Shown piece by piece: positions 24,523 through 35,546 of a stretch of 64,000 nt of DNA. The stretch spans positions 12,677,135 through 12,741,134 of the forward strand of contig NC_135255.1 of NCBI RefSeq assembly GCF_964204865.1. Reading direction: 5' to 3'. The stretch is from Styela clava (Eukaryota; Chordata; Ascidiacea; Stolidobranchia; Styelidae). Numbering within the stretch: the first letter of the stretch is position 1; the number at the start of each line of letters is the position of its first letter. A model generated the notes under the pieces. That model was not told the origin of the DNA. It did not search any database and saw nothing but the letters and a program-made list of their open reading frames with translations. The translations under genes and the position numbers were made by a program.

Positions 24523-27195
24523 ATGGCAGCGACTTCTTACAAATCTAGACATGCCAATAGTTTTCTTGTATCCGTCGAATCGCTAAGGAAGAATACAGTC
24601 ATTTGTGACTTTAAAATTAAAGTAGGAGGGTGTATATTTCCCGTACACCGGACGGTACTGGCGGCGTGTTCAGAGTACTTCAAGGCAATGCTTTCACACG
24701 ATATGAAAGAATCAAAAGAAGGAATCGTCGAACTGAAAGATGTAGACGAAAATGCTGTGGAAAAGGCAATCTATTTTATGTATAATGGCGAGGCAGAAGT
24801 GAAAATAGATGAAGTACAAAGTATTCTCCATGTGTCTCGTTTTATGCAACTAGAAATATTGAACGAAATCTGTCTCGATAGCATGAAAAATAACATATCA
24901 GTAGATACAGTATTTTGTATAAGAAGTATTGCTTGTCTATATTCCTTTGATGACCTAACTCAACGTTGTGAAACATTTATCGAAGTGAATTTTGAAGAAA
25001 TTATTTTGACGGAGGATTTTGCTTCAATAACCAAGGCTGACATTTTAGATTTTTTGGGGAAATTAAATGTCAGTCATGAGCTTCTTTGGCAGAGCGTTCT
25101 TTCATGGATAAAGTACAGTTCGAAAGCATCATCTCGCAGAGTTTCTACAACAATGTTTTAAACGAGATGTTCCAAACACATTCATTTTGAAGGTTATGTG
25201 GACAAACAAAAATCTCCAGAAATCGAAACAGTGTAAAGAAATCCTTGAGAATAAGCTATTTTTGCATCCACAAGACTTAAAATCATGGATTGATGTGGAT
25301 AATGTATTCATCGTTTACAACCTGTCAAAAACTTGCAATCATGTGAATACATCTTCAATTAAAGGTGAGGTTCATATATTCATGAGGGAAAACTTTGAAA
25401 ATATAACTGAAAATGAAGAATGGAATAAACTGGAAGTGGATGACGTATTGAGTATCCTAGGAGATCCTGAGGTCATTTGTACTTCCGAGAAGGTCAAGTG
25501 GGAAGCAGTTTTAAAGTGGGTGAAACATGAACATTCGAGAACAAATTTATTTCCTAATTTGTTCAAACTTTTAGATCTAACATTATTTTCTGCTCAATTT
25601 ATTCAAGAAATAATAAAACGTGACAAATTAGTTAAAGAATCGCCAGAATGCATCAAACTAATATCAGATGAAGGATTACAAAATAATGAGTCCAACAACA
25701 ATTCAATGGGTAAAACTGATAAAAAAGATGAAAAATCATTTTCAAATGGCAGTACTTCTCGGGCCGCAGAAAATTTACAGACTCATAATATGCTTAAATT
25801 TTTTCAAAGCATAACTCTCCACCCAAAAAGAGAAGTAAGACAAAGCCGAAGTCAAATATCAAAACCAACGACCAATGACAAAATATCGATGGAAGTTTGT
25901 CCAATTCAATCGGGCGATCGATCTCGGAATGACGACTTTTCACTGGATCACCAAGCGACGTCCTGTAACGCATCAGCGGTTGAATCGAGTGAACATTGTA
26001 ACAGTGAATCTTCTCATCCACATTGGCAGTGGCCTCCACCACATCACCCTCACGGTTTTCCACCACATCACCCCCCTCCGCATCATCGACATCCTCCTTC
26101 ACCACATCACCCGCCTCCGCATCCTGGACATCCTCCTCCACCACATCACCCCCCTCCGCATCATCGACATTCTCCTCCACCACATCACCCCCCTCCGCAT
26201 CATCGACATCCTCCTCCACCACATCACCCCCCTCCGCATCATCGACATTCTCCTCCACCACATCACCCCCCTCCTCATCATCGACATTCTCCTCCACCAC
26301 ATCACCCGCCTCCGCATCCTGGACATCCACACTTTCCTGGAAGAGGTTGGAGACGACATCACCACCATCATCGTCCTGGTGGTTTTGGACCTCCCGGCCG
26401 CGGCCGCTGGAGGTTTCCCATGCGCGGGTAAGTCATAGGTTACATCACTTTTACACACCTTGTATTTCTATACAGCAATCAATATATTTAATTATATCAA
26501 TTACTTATATCACAACAAACAAACATAGTGTGATGTAAATGATAATGTAAAATGAACAAAATGAATGGGCTTTTATTTTAGCTGCCGTTTGTTCATCTAG
26601 GTCAGGGATGGCGAATCAGTAACCCGTGGATCACAAAGTGACTCACCCCGTTTTTTGGTGACCCGCCAAGTCACGAATTGTAGAAAAGCATCACCAACAT
26701 TTTACTGATGAAAATTGATAATGAAACCGACCTTACTTTATTCAACAACTAGTGAGCTACTATTAAAGTAGCCCTATACCGTTATTCATCTTATGGTATA
26801 GCAAATTCCGTACAATATTATTGATCCATTCATTTCTCACTACATCTGTTATTACGACCGTAGAATATTTTTGGGGTAGCTCTAGGCCTGAACTAGATAC
26901 TACTATACATTTGGTTTATTTCCCATATACAATGCTGTTTAAAAAACAAAATTTTATACACATATTTTAACGACTACAGAAATAATATTCCTATTTATTT
27001 CTAATACGTGTGTGTATACACAAAGCAGGCTATGTCGAGTGAGTAACAGAGCAAAAAATTCGATATCTCGTATATTTCCAATGGAACTTTATATTTTGTT
27101 GCAGGCGACGAACACCTCCGACAAGAGAGGAGTGGAATGATTATGTTGAAGTAATGGAACGTACTTTGTTCGATGACGCTACTGAAGAACATTGA
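24523..27195 (+). CDS. BTB protein with two BACK domains and a His/Pro-rich tail (frameshifted as given)
   Basis: Exon 1 is 24523-26427 and exon 2 is 27105-27195, ending at TGA. A BTB domain (about residues 15-115; DFKIKV, PVHRTVLAACSEYFKAML) is followed by a first BACK domain (about 120-240; LLWQSVLSWIKY). A second BACK domain follows (about 255-385; KWEAVLKWVKH and SPECIKLI). No kelch repeats follow. Instead there is a polar linker, about 100 residues of PPPHHPPPHHRH-type repeats, then an Arg/Gly/His-rich end. BTB-BACK proteins commonly dimerise and adapt substrates to cullin-3 E3 ligases; that role is inferred. One extra base near 25129-25133 shifts the frame within the first BACK domain. 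Downstream, frame +1 continues that domain smoothly (LAEFLQQCFK...). This is a sequence error, an allele or a young pseudogene. Without the shift the protein would be 664 residues. Confidence 0.8.
26014..26335 (+). repeat. 39-bp minisatellite encoding the His/Pro repeats
   Basis: About seven tandem units of around 39 bp (13 codons, consensus PPPHHPPPHHRHS) within exon 1 of the BTB gene. The units vary mainly at the RHS/RHP and PGHP positions. Because the unit is a multiple of three, gain or loss of units keeps the frame. The long open frames seen on both strands here are by-products of this composition. Confidence 0.85.
26603..26735 (-). mobile_element. hAT element end fragment in the BTB gene intron
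   Basis: It starts with CAGGGATGGCGAA and matches, inverted, the right-hand ~130 bp of the element at 28,226-29,097: the GTGACCCGC-type palindromic blocks, then GATGAAAATTGAT. The opposite terminus is missing, so it is truncated. It lies in the single BTB gene intron (26428-27104), which otherwise holds nothing I recognise. Confidence 0.7.
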
Positions 27196-27283
27196 CTACT
27201 TTGAACATTGACTACAAAAAAATGAGTTTGGTTGTATGCTCACTGCCATCTAAGGACGCCAGATAATGATTGATTTGGCGAAA

Positions 27284-27289
27284 AATAAA
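27284..27289 (+). promoter_or_regulatory. Polyadenylation signal of BTB gene
   Basis: An AATAAA hexamer about 90 nt downstream of the BTB gene stop codon. Confidence 0.5.
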
Positions 27290-28217
27290 CGATTTGAATG
27301 GGGATGGGTGGAAGTGTCATTTTTTCGAAAAAATTAAGTACTTGGACAGCAACAGACTCTAGTGTTAACATTCATTACCTAATACATAACAGGGCAGCCC
27401 AATAGTGATAATCTTAGTCCGGCAGAGTCAGGGACGAATCTCGTTCTGGGACATAAAGTTTATTTTATTGTTTAGATATAATCTTGATCACATAAATAAT
27501 GATGACGGCGGGTGCTGTGGATCTTATACTGTTGAGCATTTTTTCTATATACGTTTTCATTTGCATACGTATGCAAAATATCAACCCAAAATCTGTTTTT
27601 TTTTTCATATTATTCACTTTATTTCTGTTTATATAAACAAATATTTCAGAACTACATGGCTTATTTCTGAATATATAATTACATTGAATCTTTTTGTAAT
27701 GTCAGAAATTTAGTTTTAGCATCACGAATGATAGTTTATTTCACTTATATAAGGCAAGATCCGTATTCTGTCGCATTTCATATGTTTTCCCCGAGTATGT
27801 TATTTTTCATACATGAAGCTTCAGTGCTGGGAAAATATTTTATTAGTTAAAATATATTGAGCGATTCGGCCTTTACATGTCAAGGAACAGTTATGGAAAT
27901 GAGCAATTTCTGTTCTACTTACATCTACTAACCACAAGTAATGTAATTTATATAAAGCAAATACTTCAAACGGAGCACTCTTCTAAATTTCCAATTAGAA
28001 GTGCGCCCAGGAATCTTTCCGGTTCTACATTGCCTACACAGTTTATTATATCTTTGTGTTGGTGGAGGATATGTGAATCCGATATGTGCACCTGCAATGC
28101 CAGAATAGTTGAGTCAAACACTTAGATAACTAGGACATCACACATTTTCTCCGAATGCTTCGGTTGTACGTAGTAACGCTCAGTTTCATACTCATCAAGT
28201 TTTACGTGTTTATGAAC
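27290..28217. other. Intergenic, no gene seen
   Basis: AT-rich spacer. Short frames at 27405-27713 and 27877-28125 have no recognisable domain or splice context. Confidence 0.5.
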
Positions 28218-28225
28218 CTATAGGA

Positions 28226-29097
28226 CAGGGATGGCGAACCTTTTTCAATGAATGGGTCAAAAAATATATTTTTATCGCGGAACAGAATAAAGTGGGTCAC
28301 AGATATATAATCAATGTTTATATCTATAGGAAACTTACGAAACAAATCTTATCTTCTCTTGGTGTAGTTTTGGGATTTATTTATGCAGCACTTCTATCAG
28401 GGACTTTTTATGGCTCTCGATTTTATGAAATTAGAGTGCGAAAACACGCATATGAGTTAACGAAAACGTTTAGGATGATGCGGCAAATTATTTTACGGTT
28501 CCTAAGGGTTTGGAGAAAATTCCATTCTGATAGTGTTATATTTTTCGATCAGCTTTCAACCACATTAGGGCATTTTGTACCGCCCCGTTGTTATTTCAGA
28601 TTTCTAGGTTTTTATTTCAAGTCTGAAAGATTTTGTTTTCGCAACCGCATTGTAGGCGAGAAACTAATAAACTGCAAAGTAGCATCTGGTTCTCGTATAA
28701 CCCCTAAAACAGTCTGCAAATGGACCTCCGAAAGAGACGAGATGTTGCGAGAAATAAACAGATCAATTGCATTGTTATGTCATAAACGACCTCAGAGCCA
28801 ATAGCTGAACAACGTTACACAGCGATGCAGAGTGCAGACACGGCATCCAGATTAGGAGTTTTCAAAATTACCATACCGGCCCGAAATTAACAATTTGAGT
28901 ATGAGCGATCGCAGCCCTGGCTACCAAACTGACGGTACATTGTAATAGTTCAGTTATTGTTAGATTAATTTAAGGCCGGTTTGATCAATTTTTATCACTG
29001 TTATATTAGCATTTTATTTTATTCGTGCCTTGGCGGGTCACGAATAAAACGCGGTGGGTCACTTCGTGACCCGCGGGTCAGTGGTTCGCCATCCCTG
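28226..29097. mobile_element. 872-bp non-autonomous hAT element with TIRs and TSD
   Basis: The ends are CAGGGATGGCGAACC and its exact complement GGTTCGCCATCCCTG. The flanking 8-mers ctatagga (28218-28225) and ctgtagga (29098-29105) differ at one base, as expected for an aged hAT target duplication. An internal 170-codon open frame (28292-28804) has no recognisable transposase signature (no hAT dimerisation block). The element is probably non-autonomous, or carries an uncharacterised ORF. A truncated relative lies at 26,603. Confidence 0.85.
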
Positions 29098-29129
29098 CTG
29101 TAGGATTTCTGCCGAGTTTCTGATGACAT

Positions 29130-29487
29130 TCATCCCATAGGATGTGTTTGTTGTTCTGAAGAATAAAAGTTTCTGCTCATTTTACAATATGTGCCACAAT
29201 ATGTGGCCACAGTCTCACATTCACTCAAGCCATGTATTGGAAGTACGTTTGGTAATATTGCTTGGTGGTTTTCGATTGATTTGAAAATATTCATCATTTG
29301 CCATTCTAGAATCGGGGATGCCAATAAATCTTAACATTAGATTGCAAAAATGAAGAAGCATTACGAAAATATCGGTATCATCTGCATTAAAAACAGCAGT
29401 ACCCACTGGAATGACAGCGAAGGGATGGATAATCATATAATCTGCTCCATCACGTGCCGTTTCTATATCTGATCTGTCTCTTACCAT
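29130..29487 (-). pseudogene. Frameshifted transposon-like coding remnant
   Basis: One frame reads DYMIIHPFAVIPVG and ADDTDIFVMLLHFCN. The next reads LPIHGLSECETVATYCG. The order "ADDTD-x-x-VLLLH ... HxLxxCDTV" recalls uncharacterised repetitive ORFs common in invertebrate genomes. The two pieces lie in different frames and the His-Gly/Ala-Leu-x-Cys-Asp motif has a Glu in place of Asp. I treat it as a dead mobile-element fragment; the family is uncertain. Confidence 0.45.
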
Positions 29488-29489
29488 TT

Positions 29490-31272
29490 TACATGAGTAC
29501 TAATTGGTATCAAAGCTCAGCCAGAGATAAAAAGTTTGCTACTGCGGTTGGTGTGACGAACTGTTTGTAAGTATATTTTCTACAACAAGATAAATAATTG
29601 CATATCACTGAAAGTTGAACTTTGTATGACTGTCTAGGGGGATCGGGCTAATTGTGTGTTGTTTTTCAAAAAAATAGCAACAAAATCCGGATGTGCAATT
29701 CCTGTACTGAAATCAGATAGTAGGGCGCTTAAATAGCATAGTTTTACGATTGATGGACTGTAAAGAAAACAGGTATCACCCTTTCCACACAGGGTAGGTG
29801 GGAATACGCAATATTTTTTCCATTCAACATTTTCAAAACCTCCCCAATATCCACAATCACAGACTCGGACACTAAAGTTCCAAAACAAGCACATATATTA
29901 CTTTACAGATGCATATCGCCAAGTCTTAAGTAGACATTGCTGAATTGATCGTTGTTTTACCATTTTACATGTGATACTTTCGATAAACCTGTTATCTATC
30001 GTAAATACAACAAATATTGACTATGTTGTATTGAAACTAATTTGGCCTCTCCTTTTTGACATGATTGTAGCTGGATCTGTTGGGGCTCTGTCCAAGAAAT
30101 TTGCATACAGAATATTGAATATAAGTTGCAAGAATGATCATGTTGTTGGAATAACTTCGATTTTTTTCCCACCCATATATCCTCCATTTCCGAGAACAAT
30201 AAAAAAATCAAGTATGCACCCCGTTCTCGTGAATTTAGAAGAGCACGGCCGCCTCTTTACTTATATTTTTAAAATTTTAATTCCGGCTGCGTGTGCAGCT
30301 GCCAGAATGCAACGTTTTGGCGTAGTTTCGCGGCGATGCAAGGGGTATTTCAATAAAAAATACAGAAAAAAAATGATTTAAAACAAGCCCTTGTTTTAAA
30401 ACACGATGAATTGATTGATAATTGAATAGAATTGATAAGAAACGAAACCCTATGCTTGAGTTAGTCGTTTTCATTGATGGAAAGGTTCCCTGTGTCACAT
30501 GAGCGCTCCGGTGCATCTGATCTTACATTTATCAATATTAATGAATGACACAACAGAGGAGTCTTCAATCGAGTTCAGCAATATACTATATGTCTCCCAT
30601 ACGGGTCGGTACATTACGAGTCTACGACTCGAAAAATCACTCGAAATTTTCAGAGCCAGCGAAATGCAAAAATATTGAATTGAAATTAGCTAACGACATA
30701 TAGATTATAGAAATGTCAGACCAGGCAGCTACTTCGTGAACTTTCCGCGATATAACTTTCCAAGGGCTTGCTTTTAGTGAACACGCAATCTTTATCTCTC
30801 GACTGAACGATGTATTGCGAGAAAATTGTTACGATTGAAGCCATACCAAATGCTGCAAGTTTGCTTGCGCAATTTGCTTCTATAAAACCCAATGGACAGT
30901 GTTTTTGTTTGATTACCGATCCATCGGTAGCTATTCAAAGGCAATTCAGTCGGTAATGGTATTGCGACAAGTCAAATGTACACTGCAACAACAGAATACA
31001 GCAAGATCAAATGAACTCAAAGTATCGTTACAAACAATTTTAGACGCGCGTCCATCCGTTTCCGTAACTCAGCTATAATTGATTGCTGACCATATTCTAG
31101 CGTTACTATGCTCAACACTTTATACGCAGCATTTTATAAGAATATAGCAGTAAACGGATTTGATAAAGTTGCGAATCGTTTGGGACCAGTGGCAAAATTC
31201 AGCAAGTTCGCGCAAACCCGTTCTTAGAACGATCTGATATTAGCGAACCGGTTCCTTGTTTATTGCTTTGTG
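29490..31272. other. Intergenic, no gene seen
   Basis: About 1.8 kb without recognisable exons. Open frames at 29634-29894 (-) and 29971-30381 (+) show no domain, no signal peptide and no splice context. Confidence 0.45.
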
Positions 31273-31280
31273 CGTTAGAA

Positions 31281-32534
31281 CAGTGGTTCCCAACCGTCGG
31301 ACCGCGGACCGGTGCCGGTCCGCAAAACTTTTTTGCCGGTCCGCGAGGAATTTGGTTGTTTTGTCGTTTTCATGCCGTCTTAATCGCTTTACAGAAGACG
31401 GAGATTGCGTTGGTATATTACTCAATTTCTCTTCCGCCGTCATATTGCGACATATTGGCGAAGTCTTTCGCAACATCTTGGCGCCGTCACACTTTTCTCT
31501 TTTTCAGCTACAATTCATCGCGAATGCGCTCCATCAAATCTCGCAAGATTCACAAACGGCACGCGTGCTTTTTCTGGTCTGCGCACTTTTCCTGATTAAT
31601 ATGACCATCCATATAAAACGTTATGCATATTTCTTCGTTTAACAGAAAACATTCAAGAACTGTATAATATATCAGTAAGATATGAACTTGTTGCAGGTGG
31701 TCACGAAACGCGCAAAAAAGCATGGGCCGCAGAGATCTTTTCCGGTATTTTGAGCAGACACCGTAGGATTTTGAGCCTGGTGCCAAGTTACCGACGACTT
31801 TGTTATTATAAGGTAAATTCATATTGTTTGAGGCGTCGATCACCTGCAGAGGGATTAATATGATGGACCCGATAAAAAAGAAAAAGCTTGATTAAAATTG
31901 CGATTCTACTTTACAGTCCAGATTTGAAGAAGAATCACTGTCACAATTTTGGATATCTCTTGATAGCAAATACCCATCGCTAAGTAATCGAGCAATCAAA
32001 CTGTTGTCCGTATTTTCAAGCAGTTACTGCGTTATGCGAAAAAACATTTTCATCAGTAGCTTCATTCAAACGAAGCAAAGAAATTGGCTGCACGCCGATG
32101 CAGAGCTCCGGGTTGCTGAAACTTCTTTGAGGCCTTGTTTGCAATCTTATATTAGAAACGGAACAGCAGCAAAATTCTCACCAGAGTTAATTTTGTTTGT
32201 AAATGATTTTGCAAGTACTTGTATTTTCTATGTGAGATGTTTTATGCGTGCCCTTCTTACGCATGGGTGCCCAGCACTGCATTCCTTCACGCAAATATAT
32301 GGTATTATTTTATGATTCACCCATTTCAATTTTTGGCCGGCACATTATTTGATAGTTTTTCGTCGTTTGAAATGTTTTATTAAGGGTGCCTTTTTTGTCT
32401 AGAAGTATATTGATTGCCCGACATTGCATTATATTACGCAAATATATGTTATTCTTTTCAATTTTCTGCCGATTCGCGACTACATTTAATTTAGTTTTAC
32501 CGGTCTGCCAGGGTAGAAAGGTTGGGAACCACTG
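31281..32534 (+). mobile_element. hAT transposon remnant, 1,254 bp, with TIRs and TSD
   Basis: The ends are CAGTGGTTCCCAACC and GGTTGGGAACCACTG, an exact inverted pair of the classic hAT type. They are flanked by cgttagaa (31273-31280) and cgttcgaa (32535-32542), an 8-bp target duplication with one mismatch. The left end has GGTCCGC-type subterminal repeats. It encodes the C-terminal part of a hAT transposase at 31920-32190, without the upstream catalytic region. Confidence 0.88.
31920..32190 (+). pseudogene. hAT transposase C-terminal (dimerisation) fragment
   Basis: The frame reads FEEESLSQFWISLDSKYPSL, then SNRAIKLLSVFSSSY, then SFIQTKQRNWLHADAELRVA and ETSLRPCLQSYI. It follows the hAT C-terminal dimerisation block of ZBED/FAM200-type transposases (typical form: W..L..EYP.LS..A...LL.F.t.Y.CE..FS....IK.k.RnrL....dLR.a...i.P). 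The Cys-Glu pair of that block is lost here. DNA-binding and DDE residues upstream are absent, so it cannot be active. Confidence 0.75.
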
Positions 32535-32542
32535 CGTTCGAA

Positions 32543-34518
32543 GACCGCAGCAAACTAAGGTAATGTTCACAATAGCTGACGGAGAGCGTTATATTTGGCA
32601 TTTCGAAAGTTGTGTTTCGGATTTATGTAAGACATGCCATGCTGGCACCGGTAGAACCTCATTTCAAAACAGGTACACACATCGCATTAAAGTTTGCAAA
32701 AAAAAAAATTACTCGAAATTTCTGTCTTATAATAAGTGTAGCATGGAAAAGTTCAAGAACCACCGCTCTATTCACTAAGACAGATTTACAAGCCTGATTC
32801 AAAACTCTCGCGCAATTCTGTGGTATATGTAGATAGAAGGCCAATTGCAATTTTCTAGTTTTGTCGTCTTATCCGTTTTCCATTCTCCCCGGGAAATTTA
32901 GTATTTCAACCAGATTACCAAATTTGATGTATCATAAACTAGTTTAGCTGTAAACAAACTTCAACATTTGCAAATATTTATCAGACTCTGACTACAACAG
33001 GAACTACACCGTCTTTTGGACAACATTCACGCATAAGAATACAACCTAACACGAAATAACATTCCACAGCTAAGTTCAATATTGAATACATAATACCGCT
33101 GGGACACAGAGCATATATCCTATTTCGAAGATAGGCCAATTACGTTGATGCGTTGTTAAAATCTATAAAAGGGTGGGAACCACTGCTCTAGGGGATTCGT
33201 TTTTTGTTTTGTGTGATAACGTCATCTAAACTTGCGCATCTTGTGATAGTTCAGCGTTCGCGTTATATCTCGTCCTGAACGTATGAATGACTAATGAAAA
33301 CCGTCAAACATGATATCACGACTTTCCGTAACATTTTAACACCAGATGGTATAGTTGTGCATTATTTTGTGATCAAGCTATCTTAATTACAAGGATACTT
33401 ACGAGAGATAAAAGAAAGGATGCCAAAGAAAAAAGCCCGAGGACGTAAGATCATTGAGGAATGAATGCGTCGGTATTATTTCACCGCATTTCACAGATTG
33501 ACCGGTAATCAATTAGAAGTAGCACAAGGTTATATAATTAAGAGTATAAGAAAAATTACAGTAAGAATACTATTTTAAATAAAGCTTAAGTCACGGTTAA
33601 ATTTTATGTGCTATGAATAATAAAACATACATGTACAATCATGGCCATCTGCATTTGTGACGATTGGTACTGGCTACAAAACTGACAATTGACTATTAAC
33701 CAATTTCACAGCTCGATTCCGATATACCGACTTCAGGTTGCGTAACAGAAAATCTGCAAAACGTCTCAAAGAATATTTTTGTAACAAATCTAAATTGTTT
33801 GCATTCATAGTTGGATTCGATTTACTTGGTAATTTTATACATAAGTAATAGTATAACTTTGCAACAAAAATTGACATATATATGTTGATTTCCCGCAATG
33901 TCTAATATTTCAAATCCATTTTAAGTTTCGGAAAAATAGGGCTTTATAGTTCCCCCGTTATGTGCGTGGCGAAAACCGGAAAACCACCCCTGAGGGTTCG
34001 AGTCGTTAAACAAGGGCAGACGTACACAACGCTTTTTAATGATTGGGAGTGTAGGTGATACAATATAATATCACCATACATTATGCAACTTAATCAATAG
34101 TAGTAATGTGAAACTTCAAAATATTATTAAAAAAACAAGAATGCATAATGCAGAACAACAAGCACACATATTGACAAAAGCACTTTAAGCGTTTCTACTA
34201 AAACGAGATTTTGGACAACTTTCCACTGATTGCTCATTGAATAATGCATGTCAAAGACAGACCATAACGTACTTATGACCGTTACTCCGATAGTAGACCA
34301 TGCTTGCCCGTGCTAAATGAAATTATTAAGAATTCTGCAAATAGCAATCTTTTATGAAATATGTAACAACGGTTTTCGGGGTGCTTTGAGGTGACACTCT
34401 TGACTTCATCTCTGAATTATTGAAATGACAATTTCAAATACTAAAAGTTGATGCGAGTGTTATATAGCATATGAGTTATAGGACAGAAAATATGCGCTTT
34501 TTTCAGCCAAGTAAAGCA
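32543..34518. other. Intergenic, repeats only
   Basis: No exon recognised. A lone hAT-type end GGGTGGGAACCACTG lies at 33171-33185 without a partner. Confidence 0.5.
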
Positions 34519-34526
34519 CGATTTAA

Positions 34527-34636
34527 GGCGCTCCCGAAATATGTGCACCAAGATGACGCACAACCTGAACCCTAACCTGGTACACATACTATGTTCGGGT
34601 TGTGCGCCATCTTGGTGTACATACTTCTGGAGGTCC
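34527..34636. mobile_element. Palindromic hAT-like MITE, copy 3, perfect 8-bp TSD
   Basis: A 110-bp palindrome from GGCGCTCCCGAAATATGTGC to CTTCTGGAGGTCC. It is flanked by the perfect duplication cgatttaa (34519-34526 and 34637-34644). It has the same CAAGATG(G/A)CGCACAACCTGAA arms as copies 1 and 2, meeting around CCCTAACC. Confidence 0.87.
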
Positions 34637-34644
34637 CGATTTAA

Positions 34645-35546
34645 GATGAGGGCGATGTGCCAGTCAATAGCTCACACTCACAGGATTATAGACTGAATGA
34701 ATTTATGTTTCTTTCACGTTTGTGAAAAAAGATAGTTTGTATTTAACTAAACTACTTGCTTTTTCAATATGCTTTTATTGATTTTCTGACTTTTAGAAGA
34801 AGAAGAATAAATTCGTTTTATAATTAAATAGGGTCAAAATTATCTGGTTCTGGCATAGTTATGCTGATGAAATTTAGCACTGCATTCCTTATGAATAGGA
34901 CATAAGATTTTTCTGAGATTGCGCATTTAATATTGAATTTCTAATTTTAAATAATTTTTCATGCAATTAAAAATTTATACGCGAATATTGTTGTCACAGC
35001 AATAACTGTATCCTATAATAGCTTGGGTGTTGTATTTTTTGTTTATCATGTGGTCCCCATCATCGTGTCCACGGATTATAAACTGGTTACCAAGTCCAAT
35101 TTAACAGCAAAGATATAGAGGAATCTAATTTTGACTCGTACAAAAATATTCACAGAATTTCTTATACTATGAAAAATCTCTCAGTTCTGCCATTTAAAAT
35201 AATTGTGTAGCTATTTTATCTCGATTTTCATAGTTTGGTCAGCAAATTTTTAGAATAATACGCAATTGCAATTTTTGACTTTTGAGTACAAAAATTGTTT
35301 TGATGATTACAATCTATTTGTACATGAAATCTTGATAGCTGGCATGAAGCATATAATGTCAGCATGAGCCATTGCCGCCGGCCGTCAGAATACATGAATT
35401 TCAAATATGACAACATAATAATAGGATTCTTGGATTTTATAGTTTATCACATTTAACACCTACTGCTGCGTTTTCTTTAAAATACACTTCATACTAAGCG
35501 CAGAGTCGAGCATTGGTTATTGGAAGTGACTGTTGTGTGTTGGCAA
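34645..35546. other. Upstream region of OATP gene
   Basis: AT-rich 5' flank with no recognised element. No TATA box could be assigned with confidence. Confidence 0.4.

Noticed and set aside
25794..26330. Long minus-strand open frame rich in Asp/Glu/Val (178 codons) and a 171-codon Ser/Thr frame at 26023-26538
   Set aside because: Both are by-products of the His/Pro-coding 39-bp minisatellite; they have no independent start context and track the repeat unit exactly.
29971..30381. 136-codon plus-strand open frame
   Set aside because: No domain, signal peptide or splice context; length is attainable by chance in 64 kb of AT-rich DNA.
33960..34015. Possible tRNA or SINE promoter (TGGCGAAAACCGG and GGGTTCGAGTC)
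   Set aside because: No cloverleaf can be drawn and no body or tail repeat is evident; box-like words alone are insufficient.
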